The translations under genes were made by a program, and so were the position numbers. DNA of 64,000 nt from Actinokineospora alba. Lineage in GTDB: Bacteria > Actinomycetota > Actinomycetes > Mycobacteriales > Pseudonocardiaceae. The stretch is from positions 4,526,001 through 4,590,000 of the forward strand of contig NZ_SNXU01000001.1 in NCBI RefSeq assembly GCF_004362515.1, given 5' to 3'. The notes beneath the pieces were generated by a model that was not told the DNA's origin, ran no database searches, and saw only the letters and a list, made by a program, of their open reading frames with translations. This document shows, piece after piece, positions 16,426-24,784 of the stretch (position 1 is the first letter of the stretch; each line of letters opens with the position of its first letter).

Positions 16426-17427
16426 TCAGGCGCCGTGCGCGTACTTCGGCAGCAGCCGGGCGACCTCAGCCGGGGCGGGCAGCCGGGCGATCTCCTCGGC
16501 GATCACCCGAGCCGCTTCGCGGTGGGTGTTGTCCCGCACCAGCTTTCGGGTTTGCTCCGCGATGGCGTCCGCGCTCAGTTCGCCCGCGTCCAGCCGCGAC
16601 CCGGCGCCTGCGGCCGTGACCGCGTCGGCGTTGGCGAACTGGTCGGCGCCCTGGGGGAGGAACAGCTGCGGGACACCGGCCGCGAGCGCGCCGAGGGTCG
16701 TTCCGCTGCCGCCGTGGTGCACCACGACATCGGCGTGCGGCACCAGGTCCGCCTGCGCGACCCAGCTTTCCACGGTGACGTTGTCCGGGATCTCGCCGAG
16801 TTCCGCGACCCGCACGCGACCGGCGGCGACGACCACGCGCCCGCCTAGCGTCGCCAACCCCTTGATGGCGGTGGTGAGCAGTTCGGCGGTGCCGAACGCG
16901 GTGCCGAGCGTCAGATAGATCAGCGGGCGCGAAACCTGCCCCCAGTCCGAAGGCGCGGCAGGCGCGGAGTAGGGGACGGGCCGCAGCTCGATCCGGTCCG
17001 CGGTGGCGAGGAAGTCCTTGTCCTGCAACGAAGGCGGGCAGATGTCGAGGTGCGGCCTGCCCGGTGCCTCGGTGTTCCTGGTCGGCAGCTCGAGTCCGAT
17101 GCCGTCGGGGTACATCCGGCCGAAACCGTGCCAGAGCCCCGGAATCCCCGCCCGGTACGTCGCCTCGGCGGCGCCGGGCACACCCCATTCATGGATGACC
17201 AGGTCGGGCCGTAGCCGCGCCAGTTCGGGCGCGAGGTCCTCGGCGTACATCTCGTAGAACGAGTCCGCGGGCCGAAACGGCCGCAACCCATGGGCGGCCA
17301 GCGGCGCGTGCACCTCCTCGCCCGCGGCGAAGTGCACCTCGTGCCCGGCCTCACGCGCGGCGATCGCGAGGGGGATCAGGGGATAGGTGTGACCAACCGA
17401 CGCCAGACTGGCGAACAACACCCGCAT
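16426..17427 (-). CDS. Glycosyltransferase, GT1/MGT (erythromycin-type) family, compact form
   Basis: The 333-residue protein begins MRVLFASLASVGHTYPLIPLA, the GT-B start with the catalytic-type His, and ends with the nucleotide-sugar signature HHGGSGTTLGALAAGVPQLFLPQ followed by ADQFANA. This family transfers sugars to natural products. It is about 50 residues shorter than usual (about 390), with the loss in the acceptor-binding N-terminal half between residues 55 and 150. The gene stands alone between a serine hydrolase and a large inverted repeat. The acceptor is unknown. Confidence 0.85.
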   Translation of the reverse strand: MRVLFASLASVGHTYPLIPLAIAAREAGHEVHFAAGEEVHAPLAAHGLRPFRPADSFYEMYAEDLAPELARLRPDLVIHEWGVPGAAEATYRAGIPGLWHGFGRMYPDGIGLELPTRNTEAPGRPHLDICPPSLQDKDFLATADRIELRPVPYSAPAAPSDWGQVSRPLIYLTLGTAFGTAELLTTAIKGLATLGGRVVVAAGRVRVAELGEIPDNVTVESWVAQADLVPHADVVVHHGGSGTTLGALAAGVPQLFLPQGADQFANADAVTAAGAGSRLDAGELSADAIAEQTRKLVRDNTHREAARVIAEEIARLPAPAEVARLLPKYAHGA

Positions 17428-17490
17428 CCCCCGAACCTACACCCGCCTTCGCCCACCCCTATCCGGTCGCGAGTCGCCCCTCCCAGCAAC

Positions 17491-17612
17491 CGAGTCGCCC
17501 CTTCCGGCAAGTGAGTCGCCCCTCCAGGCCGATGAGTTCGACATTCGGGTGCACTCGAATGTCGAACTCACTTGCCGGAAGGGGCGACTCACTTGCCGGA
17601 AGGGGCGACTCG
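17491..17612. repeat. Nested inverted repeat / giant hairpin
   Basis: Perfect 33-bp arms (17491-17523 and 17580-17612) each contain GAGTCGCCCCTTCCGGCAAG plus a second partial copy. Between them is an inner perfect 15-bp stem (17533-17547 with 17556-17570, core GAGTTCGACATTCG). A further degenerate unit (GAGTCGCCCC) lies at 17471. It separates two minus-strand genes, so it can act as a terminator for the S4 gene, but its modular build suggests a dispersed intergenic repeat family. Confidence 0.9.
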
Positions 17613-17617
17613 CGGGT

Positions 17618-17986
17618 TTAGGTTGGGTCGGGGGTGCGTAGGCGGTCGAGGACTCGGCGTTCGCGTTTGGTGGGGCGGCCGGTGCCGCGGTCGCGGCGGG
17701 CGACGGGGATGGCGGCTTCGGGGGTCGGCGCGGGGGTTCGGTCGATCAGGCAGGTGGCGGCGTCGGTCGCGCCGACTCGCTTCTGGATCACGCGCACCAC
17801 CTCGACCACCCGGGTCACGCCGCCGACCCGGACCCGCACCTCATCGCCCGCCGACACCGTCGTCGCGGGCTTGGCGGGCCGGGCGTTGATCCGCACGTGC
17901 CCGCCCCGACAGGCCGCGGCGGCGTCCGTCCGGGTCTTGGTCAGCCGGACCGCCCACAGCCAGCGGTCCACGCGAGTGCTCTCCAC
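17618..17986 (-). CDS. S4 domain RNA-binding protein (Hsp15-like)
   Basis: The 122-residue protein starts with the S4 domain pattern STRVDRWLWAVRLTKTRTDA, followed by CRGGHVRINARPAKPATTVSAGD and VRVRVGGVTRVVEV. A basic tail follows (RDRGTGRPTKRERRVLDRL). This is the architecture of Hsp15/YrfH-type proteins that bind stalled 50S subunits with nascent tRNA. GTG 17986 is the likely start; no strong ribosome site is seen. The gene is divergent from the LuxR gene and ends 6 bp before the giant hairpin. Confidence 0.88.
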   Translation of the reverse strand: MESTRVDRWLWAVRLTKTRTDAAAACRGGHVRINARPAKPATTVSAGDEVRVRVGGVTRVVEVVRVIQKRVGATDAATCLIDRTPAPTPEAAIPVARRDRGTGRPTKRERRVLDRLRTPDPT

Positions 17987-18131
17987 AGCCGTCCATGATG
18001 GCCTATCGGGCCACGCTCCGGGGCTCCCACAGTCGGTCAGCGAGTCGCGAGGTTCGCCATCGCCCGAGTTCCGCCCTCGGTCGTACAGTGGGCGAAGTCG
18101 GTTTCGCTGGATCGGCAGGCCGTTGGGGACG

Positions 18132-19736
18132 GTGGTGGACGAGGCGGACATGCTGAGCCGGGCGCGGCAGGCACACGGCGCACAGGACTGGGCCACTGCC
18201 GCGGCGCACTTCGATGCCGTCACGACCGTCCGACTCACCGCCGACGACCTTGCCGCGTACGCCGACGCCGTGTGGTGGGTCGGCCGCACCGACGACACCC
18301 TGCGGCTCGAGGCCGCCGCGTGCGAGGCCTTCGTGGCGGAGTCCCGACCCGCCGAGGCCGCGTGGGCCGCCATCCTCATGGGCATCTTCCTGCTGGGCCG
18401 GGGCGACGAGCCGCAGGGCATGGGCTGGATCGGCAAAGCCGGGCGGCTGCTCGACGGTGTCCCCGAGTGCCGCGCGCACGGGTTCCTGCTGCACCTGACC
18501 GAACTGGAGCCGAGGCTGCGGGCGGGGCGGCCCGATGAGGCGGTCGGCGTCGCCCGCCGGATCCAGGACCTCGGCCGTCGGTTGGGGCAGCCCGAGATGG
18601 TGGCCATGGGAGTCAACGGCGAGGGCCGCGCCCTGATCGGATCCGGCCACGTGGTCGACGGGCTGAGACTGCTCGACGAGGCGATGGTCACCGTGCTGGA
18701 TGGCGGGCTCTCCCCGTTCATGTCGGGCAGCCTCTACTGCCACACCATCGCCACCTGCCACGAGATCGCCGACCTCCGCCGGATGACCCGGTGGGTCGAC
18801 CTGACCGAGCGGTGGCTGGCCACCTTCCCCGTGGCGGTGCTGTTCGGGGGCCTGTGCGCGGTGCACCGCGCGCAGCTGCACCTGGTCCGCGGCGAATGGC
18901 ACGAGGCCGAACGGACGGCGCTTGGGGTGGTGGCCGCCCTTGACGCCAATCGGGTCGATTACGCCGCGGAGGCCTGGTACGTCGTCGCCGAAGCGCGCCG
19001 GTTGCGCGGCGACCCGGGCGCGACCGACGCCTACGACGAGGCGCACGCCCGCGGTCGTGACCCGCAGCCGGGACGGGCGCTGCTGCGGCTGCGGGCGGGT
19101 GACCCGGCGGGTGCAGCGGCGTCGGTGCGGGCGGCCGTGGCGGCGGCGGGCACCGACCCGCTGCGCCGGGCTCCGCTGTGCGCCGCCGCGGTGGAGATCT
19201 CGATCGCCGCGGGGCGCCTCGGTGACGCCGCTGTCGCCGCCGCCGAACTGGAGGCGACGGCGTCGACGTTCGCCACCTCGGGCCTGCAGGCGCTGGCAGC
19301 GGCCGCGCGTGGCGCGCTGCTGCTGGCCGAGAACCGCGCCGAGGAGGCCCTCCCGGTGCTCCGCGACGCCTGCGGGCGCTGGCGGGACTTCGGTGCGGAG
19401 TACGACGCCGCCCACGTCTGTGTCCTCCTCGCCGAGGCATACCGGGCACTGGGCGACGAGGCATCCGCGAGCGCGGAGACAGCCCAAGCGGAGGCGGCAT
19501 ACCGCAGGCTGGGCGCACACCGGCCGAGTTCGCCCGACGGCCTGACCCGGCGCGAGTGCGAGGTGTTGGCCCTGGTGGCCGACGGCTGCTCCAACCGGGA
19601 GATCGGCGAGACGCTCTTCATCAGCGACCGCACGGTGGCCCGGCACCTCACGAACATCTTCCACAAGATCGGGGTCACCTCCCGGACCCAGGCCGTGCGC
19701 TACGCCATCGACCGCGGGCTGACGGGAGGCGGGTGA
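18132..19736 (+). CDS. LuxR family regulator with TPR-like repeats
   Basis: The 534-residue protein is mostly helical, TPR-like repeats (for example LSRARQAHGAQDWATAAAHFDAV near the start). The C-terminus is a LuxR helix-turn-helix (GLTRRECEVLALVADGCSNREIGETLFISDRTVARHLTNIF, cited as residues about 470-510). No ATPase Walker motif is seen, so it is a shorter relative of MalT/LAL regulators. GTG 18132 is the start used; ATG 18150 is a possible alternative. It is followed by an alpha/beta hydrolase gene and a small palindrome in the spacer, the usual arrangement of a dedicated regulator. Confidence 0.85.
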   Translation: MVDEADMLSRARQAHGAQDWATAAAHFDAVTTVRLTADDLAAYADAVWWVGRTDDTLRLEAAACEAFVAESRPAEAAWAAILMGIFLLGRGDEPQGMGWIGKAGRLLDGVPECRAHGFLLHLTELEPRLRAGRPDEAVGVARRIQDLGRRLGQPEMVAMGVNGEGRALIGSGHVVDGLRLLDEAMVTVLDGGLSPFMSGSLYCHTIATCHEIADLRRMTRWVDLTERWLATFPVAVLFGGLCAVHRAQLHLVRGEWHEAERTALGVVAALDANRVDYAAEAWYVVAEARRLRGDPGATDAYDEAHARGRDPQPGRALLRLRAGDPAGAAASVRAAVAAAGTDPLRRAPLCAAAVEISIAAGRLGDAAVAAAELEATASTFATSGLQALAAAARGALLLAENRAEEALPVLRDACGRWRDFGAEYDAAHVCVLLAEAYRALGDEASASAETAQAEAAYRRLGAHRPSSPDGLTRRECEVLALVADGCSNREIGETLFISDRTVARHLTNIFHKIGVTSRTQAVRYAIDRGLTGGG

Positions 19737-19741
19737 GCGGG

Positions 19742-19759
19742 CTACGCACAACCGCGTAG
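19742..19759. promoter_or_regulatory. Palindrome CTACGC-N6-GCGTAG upstream of alpha/beta hydrolase
   Basis: A perfect 6-bp inverted repeat with 6-nt spacing lies 6 bp after the LuxR stop and 114 bp before the hydrolase ATG. The size and dyad symmetry fit a LuxR-type operator. Binding by the preceding LuxR protein is inferred. Confidence 0.45.
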
Positions 19760-19872
19760 TCAGGCCGCCGCGGAGTGGTCAATCGCGCCGATGCTCGAGT
19801 GGCGCACCGCTGCCTAGCGTCCCCGGTAGGCGCGCCGACCAGCGGCGCGGTGACCGGTCAGGAGAGATCACC

Positions 19873-20712
19873 ATGACTGAGGAACGCATCCACCGAGCGG
19901 TGTCCGAGGACGGCACCGAGATCGTCGGACGAGTACGGGGACAGGGACCGCCACTGGTTCTGGTGCACGGCGGGATCGGGGACGGCGAGGTCGCCTGGGA
20001 GGCGTTGCTGCCCGAGCTCACCGACCGGTTCACCTGCTACCTGCCCAGCACCCGGGGCCGCGGGTTGTCGGCCGACAACCCGGACCACTCGCCGCCGCGG
20101 CTGGTGGCGGACGTGACGGCGTTCGTCGACAGCATCGGCGAGCCGGTCCACCTGGTCGGCTGGTCGGGCAGCGGTGCGTGGGTGCTCGGCGCGGCCGCGC
20201 GCAGTGACTCCGTCGCAGCGGTCGCCGTCTACGAGCCCGCGTTGATCCCGGTCATGGGAGAGGACGACCTCGCCCAGACCTTCGGCACCATGGAGCGCGT
20301 GGGTGCGGCGGCCGCCGCAGGCAGGCTCGTCGACGCGATGCGCGCGTTCACCCCGTGGATCTGCACCGACGAGGAGATCACCGCCCTGGAGCGGACGGAC
20401 TTCGTCGAGCGGTGGGCGGGCGGAATACCGGCCATGCTCCGGTTCATCCAGCACGACGCCGAATACCAGGGCCCGCGATCCACGGATCCGGAGCAGTTGG
20501 CGCTGATTACCGCGCCGGTGGTGCTCCTGCGGGGTCGGCGGACCCGACTCGACACCTTCTTCACCGCTTCGGTGCAGTTCATCGCCCAGCACGTCGCCGA
20601 CTCGCAGGTCTGGGAGCTGCCCGGCCTTGGACACTTCGCGCCGGTGCTCGCGCCGCGGTCCGTCGCCGAGGAGTTGATCACTTTCTTCGAATCGGCCCGG
20701 CAACCGGCCTGA
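19873..20712 (+). CDS. Alpha/beta hydrolase
   Basis: The 279-residue protein has the alpha/beta hydrolase fold. Visible elements are the oxyanion HGGIGDGEVAW, the nucleophile elbow GWSGSG (Ser98) and the catalytic His254 in LPGLGHFAP. No signal peptide is present. ATG 19873 has AGGAGA upstream. The promoter spacer carries a CTACGC palindrome, and the LuxR gene upstream probably controls it. The substrate is unknown; the stops of this gene and the convergent GTP cyclohydrolase gene are 2 bp apart. Confidence 0.88.
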   Translation: MTEERIHRAVSEDGTEIVGRVRGQGPPLVLVHGGIGDGEVAWEALLPELTDRFTCYLPSTRGRGLSADNPDHSPPRLVADVTAFVDSIGEPVHLVGWSGSGAWVLGAAARSDSVAAVAVYEPALIPVMGEDDLAQTFGTMERVGAAAAAGRLVDAMRAFTPWICTDEEITALERTDFVERWAGGIPAMLRFIQHDAEYQGPRSTDPEQLALITAPVVLLRGRRTRLDTFFTASVQFIAQHVADSQVWELPGLGHFAPVLAPRSVAEELITFFESARQPA

Positions 20713-20714
20713 CC

Positions 20715-21389
20715 TCAGGTCCGGTTGTACGAGTAGCCGCTGGAGAAAGTGTCCACTTGGGGCAGGTCGTGGCCGAGCCGGTCGCGTTTCGCGGTCAGGT
20801 ATCCGACGTTGTGGTCGGTCGCGGGCGCGAGGAGTGGCACCCGTTCCACGACCGCGATGCCGTTCGCCTCCAGGGCGCGGATCTTGTCGGGGTTGTTGGA
20901 CATCAACCGGACCGACCGCACCCGCAGGTGCTTGAGGATCTTCGCGGCCGGGCGGTAGTCCCTGGTGTCGATCGGAAACCCGAGCGTCGTGGCCGAATCC
21001 AGGGTGTCGAGCCCCTGTTCGTCCTGCAAGACATGGGTTCGCACCTTCGCGAGCAGCCCGATCCCGCGCCCCTCGTGTCCGCGCAGGTACACGAACACGC
21101 CGCTGCCCTCGCTGACGATGCGGTCGAGGGCGGCATCGAGCTGATCGCCGCATTCGCAGCGCATCGCGCCGAAGATGTCGCCGGTCATGCATTCGGAGTG
21201 GACGCGGACGAGCACGTTGTCGTGCGCGGTCGGCGTCCCGTAGACGAGGGCCATGTGCTCGTGGCCGTCGCGGAACGCGACGGCCCGGAACTTCCCGCGC
21301 CGAGTCATGAGATCGGACTCCGCGACGTCCTCGCGACTGATTGCCTCGTCCACAGCGTCCCCTTCAGCAGGCTCCGGCCGGACGGTCAT
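20715..21389 (-). CDS. ribA: GTP cyclohydrolase II (monofunctional)
   Basis: The 224-residue protein converts GTP to 2,5-diamino-6-ribosylamino-4-pyrimidinone 5'-phosphate, formate and pyrophosphate. The zinc-cysteine cluster is intact (ECMTGDIFGAMRCECGDQL), as are the GTP-binding RGHEGRGIGL loop and the SNNPDKIRALE helix. There is no DHBP synthase domain, unlike housekeeping RibBA fusions. The neighbours are not the riboflavin genes ribE/ribH but a divergent QueD-like gene and a glycosyltransferase, so it probably supplies a different GTP-derived product. The start is uncertain; ATG 21389 fits the family. Confidence 0.92.
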   Translation of the reverse strand: MTVRPEPAEGDAVDEAISREDVAESDLMTRRGKFRAVAFRDGHEHMALVYGTPTAHDNVLVRVHSECMTGDIFGAMRCECGDQLDAALDRIVSEGSGVFVYLRGHEGRGIGLLAKVRTHVLQDEQGLDTLDSATTLGFPIDTRDYRPAAKILKHLRVRSVRLMSNNPDKIRALEANGIAVVERVPLLAPATDHNVGYLTAKRDRLGHDLPQVDTFSSGYSYNRT

Positions 21390-21427
21390 TACGCTCGGTC
21401 GAAGGTCGTACGGTATCCGGTGCACTT

Positions 21428-21838
21428 GTGGAGGTCACCCTGTTCAGCATCACTGTTCGTGATCACGTGATGATCGCCCACAGCTTCCGCGGCGAGGTTT
21501 TCGGCCCGGCGCAGCGCCTGCATGGGGCTACGTTCGTGGTGGACGCGAGGTTCACCCGCGCGGAGCTCGATTCGGACAACATCGTGGTCGACATCGGGCT
21601 CGCGACCGAGGAACTCGGCAAGGTGCTCGCCGACTTCAACTACCGCAACCTCGACGACGAACCCGCGTTCGCCGGTATCAACACGTCGACGGAGTTCCTG
21701 GCGAAGGTCATCGCCGACCGGCTCGCCGAACGGGTGCACGCGGGCGCGCTCGGCGAGGGCGCGCGCGGGCTCACCGGGATCGCGGTCACGCTCCACGAGT
21801 CGCACGTCGCCTGGGCGAGCTACGAACGGTCCCTGTGA
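21428..21838 (+). CDS. 6-pyruvoyl-tetrahydropterin synthase / QueD family protein, catalytic site diverged
   Basis: The 136-residue protein follows the QueD fold: FSITVRDHVMIAHSFRG, RLHGATFVVDA, VVDIGLATEELGKVLADFNYRNLDD and the final LHESHVAWASYE. The normal catalytic Cys four residues before the HGH motif is Ala, and the third zinc His of HGH is Ala (LHGA). It therefore probably does not do the standard reaction. GTG 21428 is the conventional start, but GGAGGT lies just before an in-frame CTG at 21440, which would give the family's usual MFSITVRDH-like beginning. The gene is divergent from the GTP cyclohydrolase gene, 38 bp away. Confidence 0.82.
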   Translation: MEVTLFSITVRDHVMIAHSFRGEVFGPAQRLHGATFVVDARFTRAELDSDNIVVDIGLATEELGKVLADFNYRNLDDEPAFAGINTSTEFLAKVIADRLAERVHAGALGEGARGLTGIAVTLHESHVAWASYERSL

Positions 21839-22899
21839 ACGCTGTCCATGTCGTCCTGCCCGGTGGCGTCGACGACCCGGCCACGCCCAGCGGGGGCAAC
21901 GTCTACGACCGCCGCGTGTGCCGTGGCCTGGTGGCGCTGGGGGTGGCGGTCCACGAGGTCGCCGTCCCCGGTGCGTGGCCGAGCCCTGACACCGCTGCCC
22001 GCGCGGAGCTGGCCGGTGCGCTGGCCGCGATCGCCGACGGGTCGGTCGTGCTGCTCGACGGACTGGTGGCGTGCGGCGTCCCCGAGGTCGTCGTCCCGCA
22101 CGCGGGCCGGTTGCGCCTGGTGGTCCTTGTGCACCTGCCGCTGGCGGACGAGACCGGGCTGTCTCCTGAGCTCGCGTCGGCGCTCGACGCCGCCGAGCGG
22201 CAGACCCTGCGCGCGGCCCGCGCCGTCGTGACCACCAGCCCCTGGGCGACGCGCAGGCTGGTCGAGCACCACGGACTGACCGCCGTGCACACCGTGACCC
22301 CGGGAACGGACCCGGCGCCGACCGCGCCCGGCACCGAAGCCGGAACCCGGCTGCTCTGCGTCGCGTCGGTGACCCCGCGCAAGGGCCACGACCTGCTCGT
22401 CGAAGCCCTCGCCGCGGTGGCTGACCTGCCGTGGACCTGCGTGTGCGTCGGTCCACTCGGCGATCCCGGGTACGTCGAGGACCTGCGTCTGCTGATCGAG
22501 CGACACCACCTCGCCGACCGTGTGACCCTCGACGGCCCGCGCAGCGGCGGGTCCCTGGACCGCGCCTACGCGTCGGCCGACCTGCTGGTGCTGGCGTCGC
22601 GGGCCGAGACGTACGGCATGGTCGTGGCCGAGGCCTTGGCCCGCGGCATCCCGGTGCTGGCGACCGCGGTGAGCGGTGTCCCGGACACCCTCGGGCAGGC
22701 TCCGGCCGGCGGCACACCCGGGCTGCTGGTGCCCCCAGGGGATACCGACGCGCTGGCGGCGGCTCTGCGGCGCTGGCTGGCCGACCCCGACCTGCGCCGC
22801 GACCTGCGGCGATCGGCGCGTGCGCGCGGGGAAGCACTGCGGAGCTGGGACGACTGCGCTCAGGACTTGGCCGGAGTGCTGGCTAGGCTCGGCGGATGA
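21835..22899 (+). CDS. GT4 family glycosyltransferase
   Basis: The 354-residue GT-B enzyme has the family-4 hallmarks: a glycine-rich start (HVVLPGGVDDPATPSGGNVYDRR), VASVTPRKGHDLLVEAL before the donor domain, and the E-x7-E donor-site motif in SRAETYGMVVAEALARGIPVLA followed by GTPGLLVPPGD. It transfers a sugar from a nucleotide donor to an unknown acceptor. Its GTG overlaps the stop of the QueD-like gene and its own stop overlaps the methyltransferase ATG, so the three are translated together. Confidence 0.88.
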   Translation: MNAVHVVLPGGVDDPATPSGGNVYDRRVCRGLVALGVAVHEVAVPGAWPSPDTAARAELAGALAAIADGSVVLLDGLVACGVPEVVVPHAGRLRLVVLVHLPLADETGLSPELASALDAAERQTLRAARAVVTTSPWATRRLVEHHGLTAVHTVTPGTDPAPTAPGTEAGTRLLCVASVTPRKGHDLLVEALAAVADLPWTCVCVGPLGDPGYVEDLRLLIERHHLADRVTLDGPRSGGSLDRAYASADLLVLASRAETYGMVVAEALARGIPVLATAVSGVPDTLGQAPAGGTPGLLVPPGDTDALAAALRRWLADPDLRRDLRRSARARGEALRSWDDCAQDLAGVLARLGG

Positions 22900-23684
22900 G
22901 CTTCGCCCCGGAGTGGCTGGCGTTGCGGGAAAAGGCTGACGCCGACGCCCGGGCCGAGGACCTGCTCGTCCCGTTGCGGGAAAGTCTTGTGAACCGAAAC
23001 CCCCTCCTCGTGCGTGATATCGGGTGTGGCACAGGATCGATGGGCCGATGGCTCTCCAGGCGGTTGGACGGCGGGCAGCACTGGGTGCTGCACGACCGTG
23101 ACCCGCGGCTGCTCGCCGTGGCCGGTGCGACGGTGACCGGCCCGGGCGTGACGGTCGAGACCCGCGAGGGCGACCTCACCGCACTGCGCGCCGAGGACCT
23201 CGAGGGCACGTCGCTGCTGACCGCGTCGGCGTTGCTGGACCTGCTGACCGCCGACGAGGTCGACACCCTGGCCGCCGCCTGCGTCGACGCGGGCTGTCCC
23301 GCGCTGCTGACCCTGTCGGTGGCGGGCCGGGTGGAACTGGACCCGCCGGAGCCACTGGACGCCGAGTTCGCCGAGGCCTTCAACGACCACCAGCGCCGCG
23401 AAGTCGACGGCCGCCGTCTCCTCGGCCCGGACGCGGTGGCCGCCACCGTCGAGTCGTTCGAACGCCGTGGCGCGGTGGTGTGGACCCGACCGAGCCCGTG
23501 GCGGTTGGGCCCGGATCAGGCCGCGCTGGCGGGGGAGTGGCTCCGCGGCTGGGTGGACGCCGCCTGCGAGCAGCGCCCGGCTCTGGCCGAGGAGGCGCCC
23601 GCGTACTTACGTCGGCGTCTCGCGGGTGGGGTGCGGGTTGTGGTTGGGCATGTCGACCTGTTGGCGTTGCCGAGGTCGGCATGA
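22896..23684 (+). CDS. SAM-dependent methyltransferase
   Basis: The 262-residue protein has a Rossmann SAM site (LVRDIGCGTGSMGRWLSRRL) and the following acidic strand (HWVLHDRDPRLLAV), with REGDLTALRAEDLEG as the next motif. It belongs to a small actinomycete group usually annotated only as class I methyltransferase. The ATG overlaps the glycosyltransferase stop (ATGA), so it is part of the same operon. In this context it likely methylates the glycosylated or GTP-derived intermediate (inference). Confidence 0.84.
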   Translation: MSFAPEWLALREKADADARAEDLLVPLRESLVNRNPLLVRDIGCGTGSMGRWLSRRLDGGQHWVLHDRDPRLLAVAGATVTGPGVTVETREGDLTALRAEDLEGTSLLTASALLDLLTADEVDTLAAACVDAGCPALLTLSVAGRVELDPPEPLDAEFAEAFNDHQRREVDGRRLLGPDAVAATVESFERRGAVVWTRPSPWRLGPDQAALAGEWLRGWVDAACEQRPALAEEAPAYLRRRLAGGVRVVVGHVDLLALPRSA

Positions 23685-23815
23685 ATCGAGGGTTCCCGCG
23701 GGGCACGTGTTTCTCTGGATCGGCAACGCGTGGGTGGGTTGGTCGTGCGCGCTGGTCTCTCGGCAGCGCCGAGGTCCGGGGCGGCACGGTGTGCGGGTTT
23801 TCGGGCGGAGAGGTG

Positions 23816-24784
23816 GTGGGGCAGCGGCGGTCCATCCTTGCCGGTGTCGGCGTGATCCGTCGGTTCTGGCCCTGGCTGCGGCTCCTCCTGGCCCTCGCCA
23901 TCCTGACCGCGCTTCTTGTGCGGCTTGGGGCGGGTGCGTTCGTGGACGGGTTGCGCGCCATCGACTTCGGGTCGCTGGTCGCCGCCGTGGGGATTGGGGT
24001 GGTCACCACCGTGTGCGCCGCCGCCCGGTGGTGCGTCGTGGCTCGTCGGCTTGGGCTTCCGCTGTCCCTGGGCACGGCCGTGTCCGACTACTACCGGGCT
24101 TTGCTGCTCAACGCCGTGCTTCCCGCCGGGGTCCTGGGCGACGTGCACCGGGCGGTGAGCCACGGGCAGCGGGCGGGCGACCTCGGTCGAGGTGTCCGCG
24201 CCGTGGTCTTCGAGCGGTTCGCCGGGCAAGCGGTCCTGGTCGCCATAGCCATCGCCGTTCTCGTCGACCAGCCCATGAACCTGTCCCTCGACCGCGCGGC
24301 CGTGATCACCCTCCTGGCCGTCCTCATCGCGGTCGCCGGGGTCGTCGTGTTCTGGCGTAAGCGAGCCGCCACTGTCTGGGCTGACGCGCGCGCAGGGCTG
24401 CTCTCCCGACGCGCCTTTCCACCGGTGGTGGTCCTTTCGGCGACGGCCGTGGCCGGACACCTCGCCCTGCTGCTCGTCGCGGCCAGAGCCGCCGGGACCG
24501 ACGCGCCGGTCGCCCGACTCCTGCCGCTGTTCGTGGTGGCCCTGCTGGTGATGGCATTGCCGATCAACGTCGGCGGCTGGGGCCCGAGGGAGGCATTCCT
24601 GGCCGCCGCGTTCGGCGCCGCCGGGCTGGGCGCCGCCCAGGGACTCACGACGGCCGTGGTCTACGGCGTGCTCGCGCTGGTGGCGAGCCTGCCCGGCGCC
24701 CTGTTCCTATTCCTGAAGAACCGTGAGGTAGTCCGCGAACGCGGCCACCAGCCCGGCGAGCAGGTCCTCGCCCTTGCGGGCTGA
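23816..24784 (+). CDS. YbhN / lysylphosphatidylglycerol synthase-type transmembrane protein
   Basis: The 322-residue (or longer) protein has eight to nine membrane helices. The family signature is clear: LLLNAVLPAGVLGDVHRAVSHG, ARWCVVARRLGLPLSLG, VVFERFAGQAVLV and the C-terminal NVGGWGPREAFLAAAFGAAGL. These are the flippase-like helices of the LPG synthase TM region without the catalytic domain, suggesting lipid-linked substrate transport. The start is uncertain: GTG 23816 has GGAG before it; ATG 23681 overlaps the previous stop but the intervening segment has poor coding bias. The 3' end overlaps the creatininase gene by 78 bp. Confidence 0.8.
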   Translation: MGQRRSILAGVGVIRRFWPWLRLLLALAILTALLVRLGAGAFVDGLRAIDFGSLVAAVGIGVVTTVCAAARWCVVARRLGLPLSLGTAVSDYYRALLLNAVLPAGVLGDVHRAVSHGQRAGDLGRGVRAVVFERFAGQAVLVAIAIAVLVDQPMNLSLDRAAVITLLAVLIAVAGVVVFWRKRAATVWADARAGLLSRRAFPPVVVLSATAVAGHLALLLVAARAAGTDAPVARLLPLFVVALLVMALPINVGGWGPREAFLAAAFGAAGLGAAQGLTTAVVYGVLALVASLPGALFLFLKNREVVRERGHQPGEQVLALAG

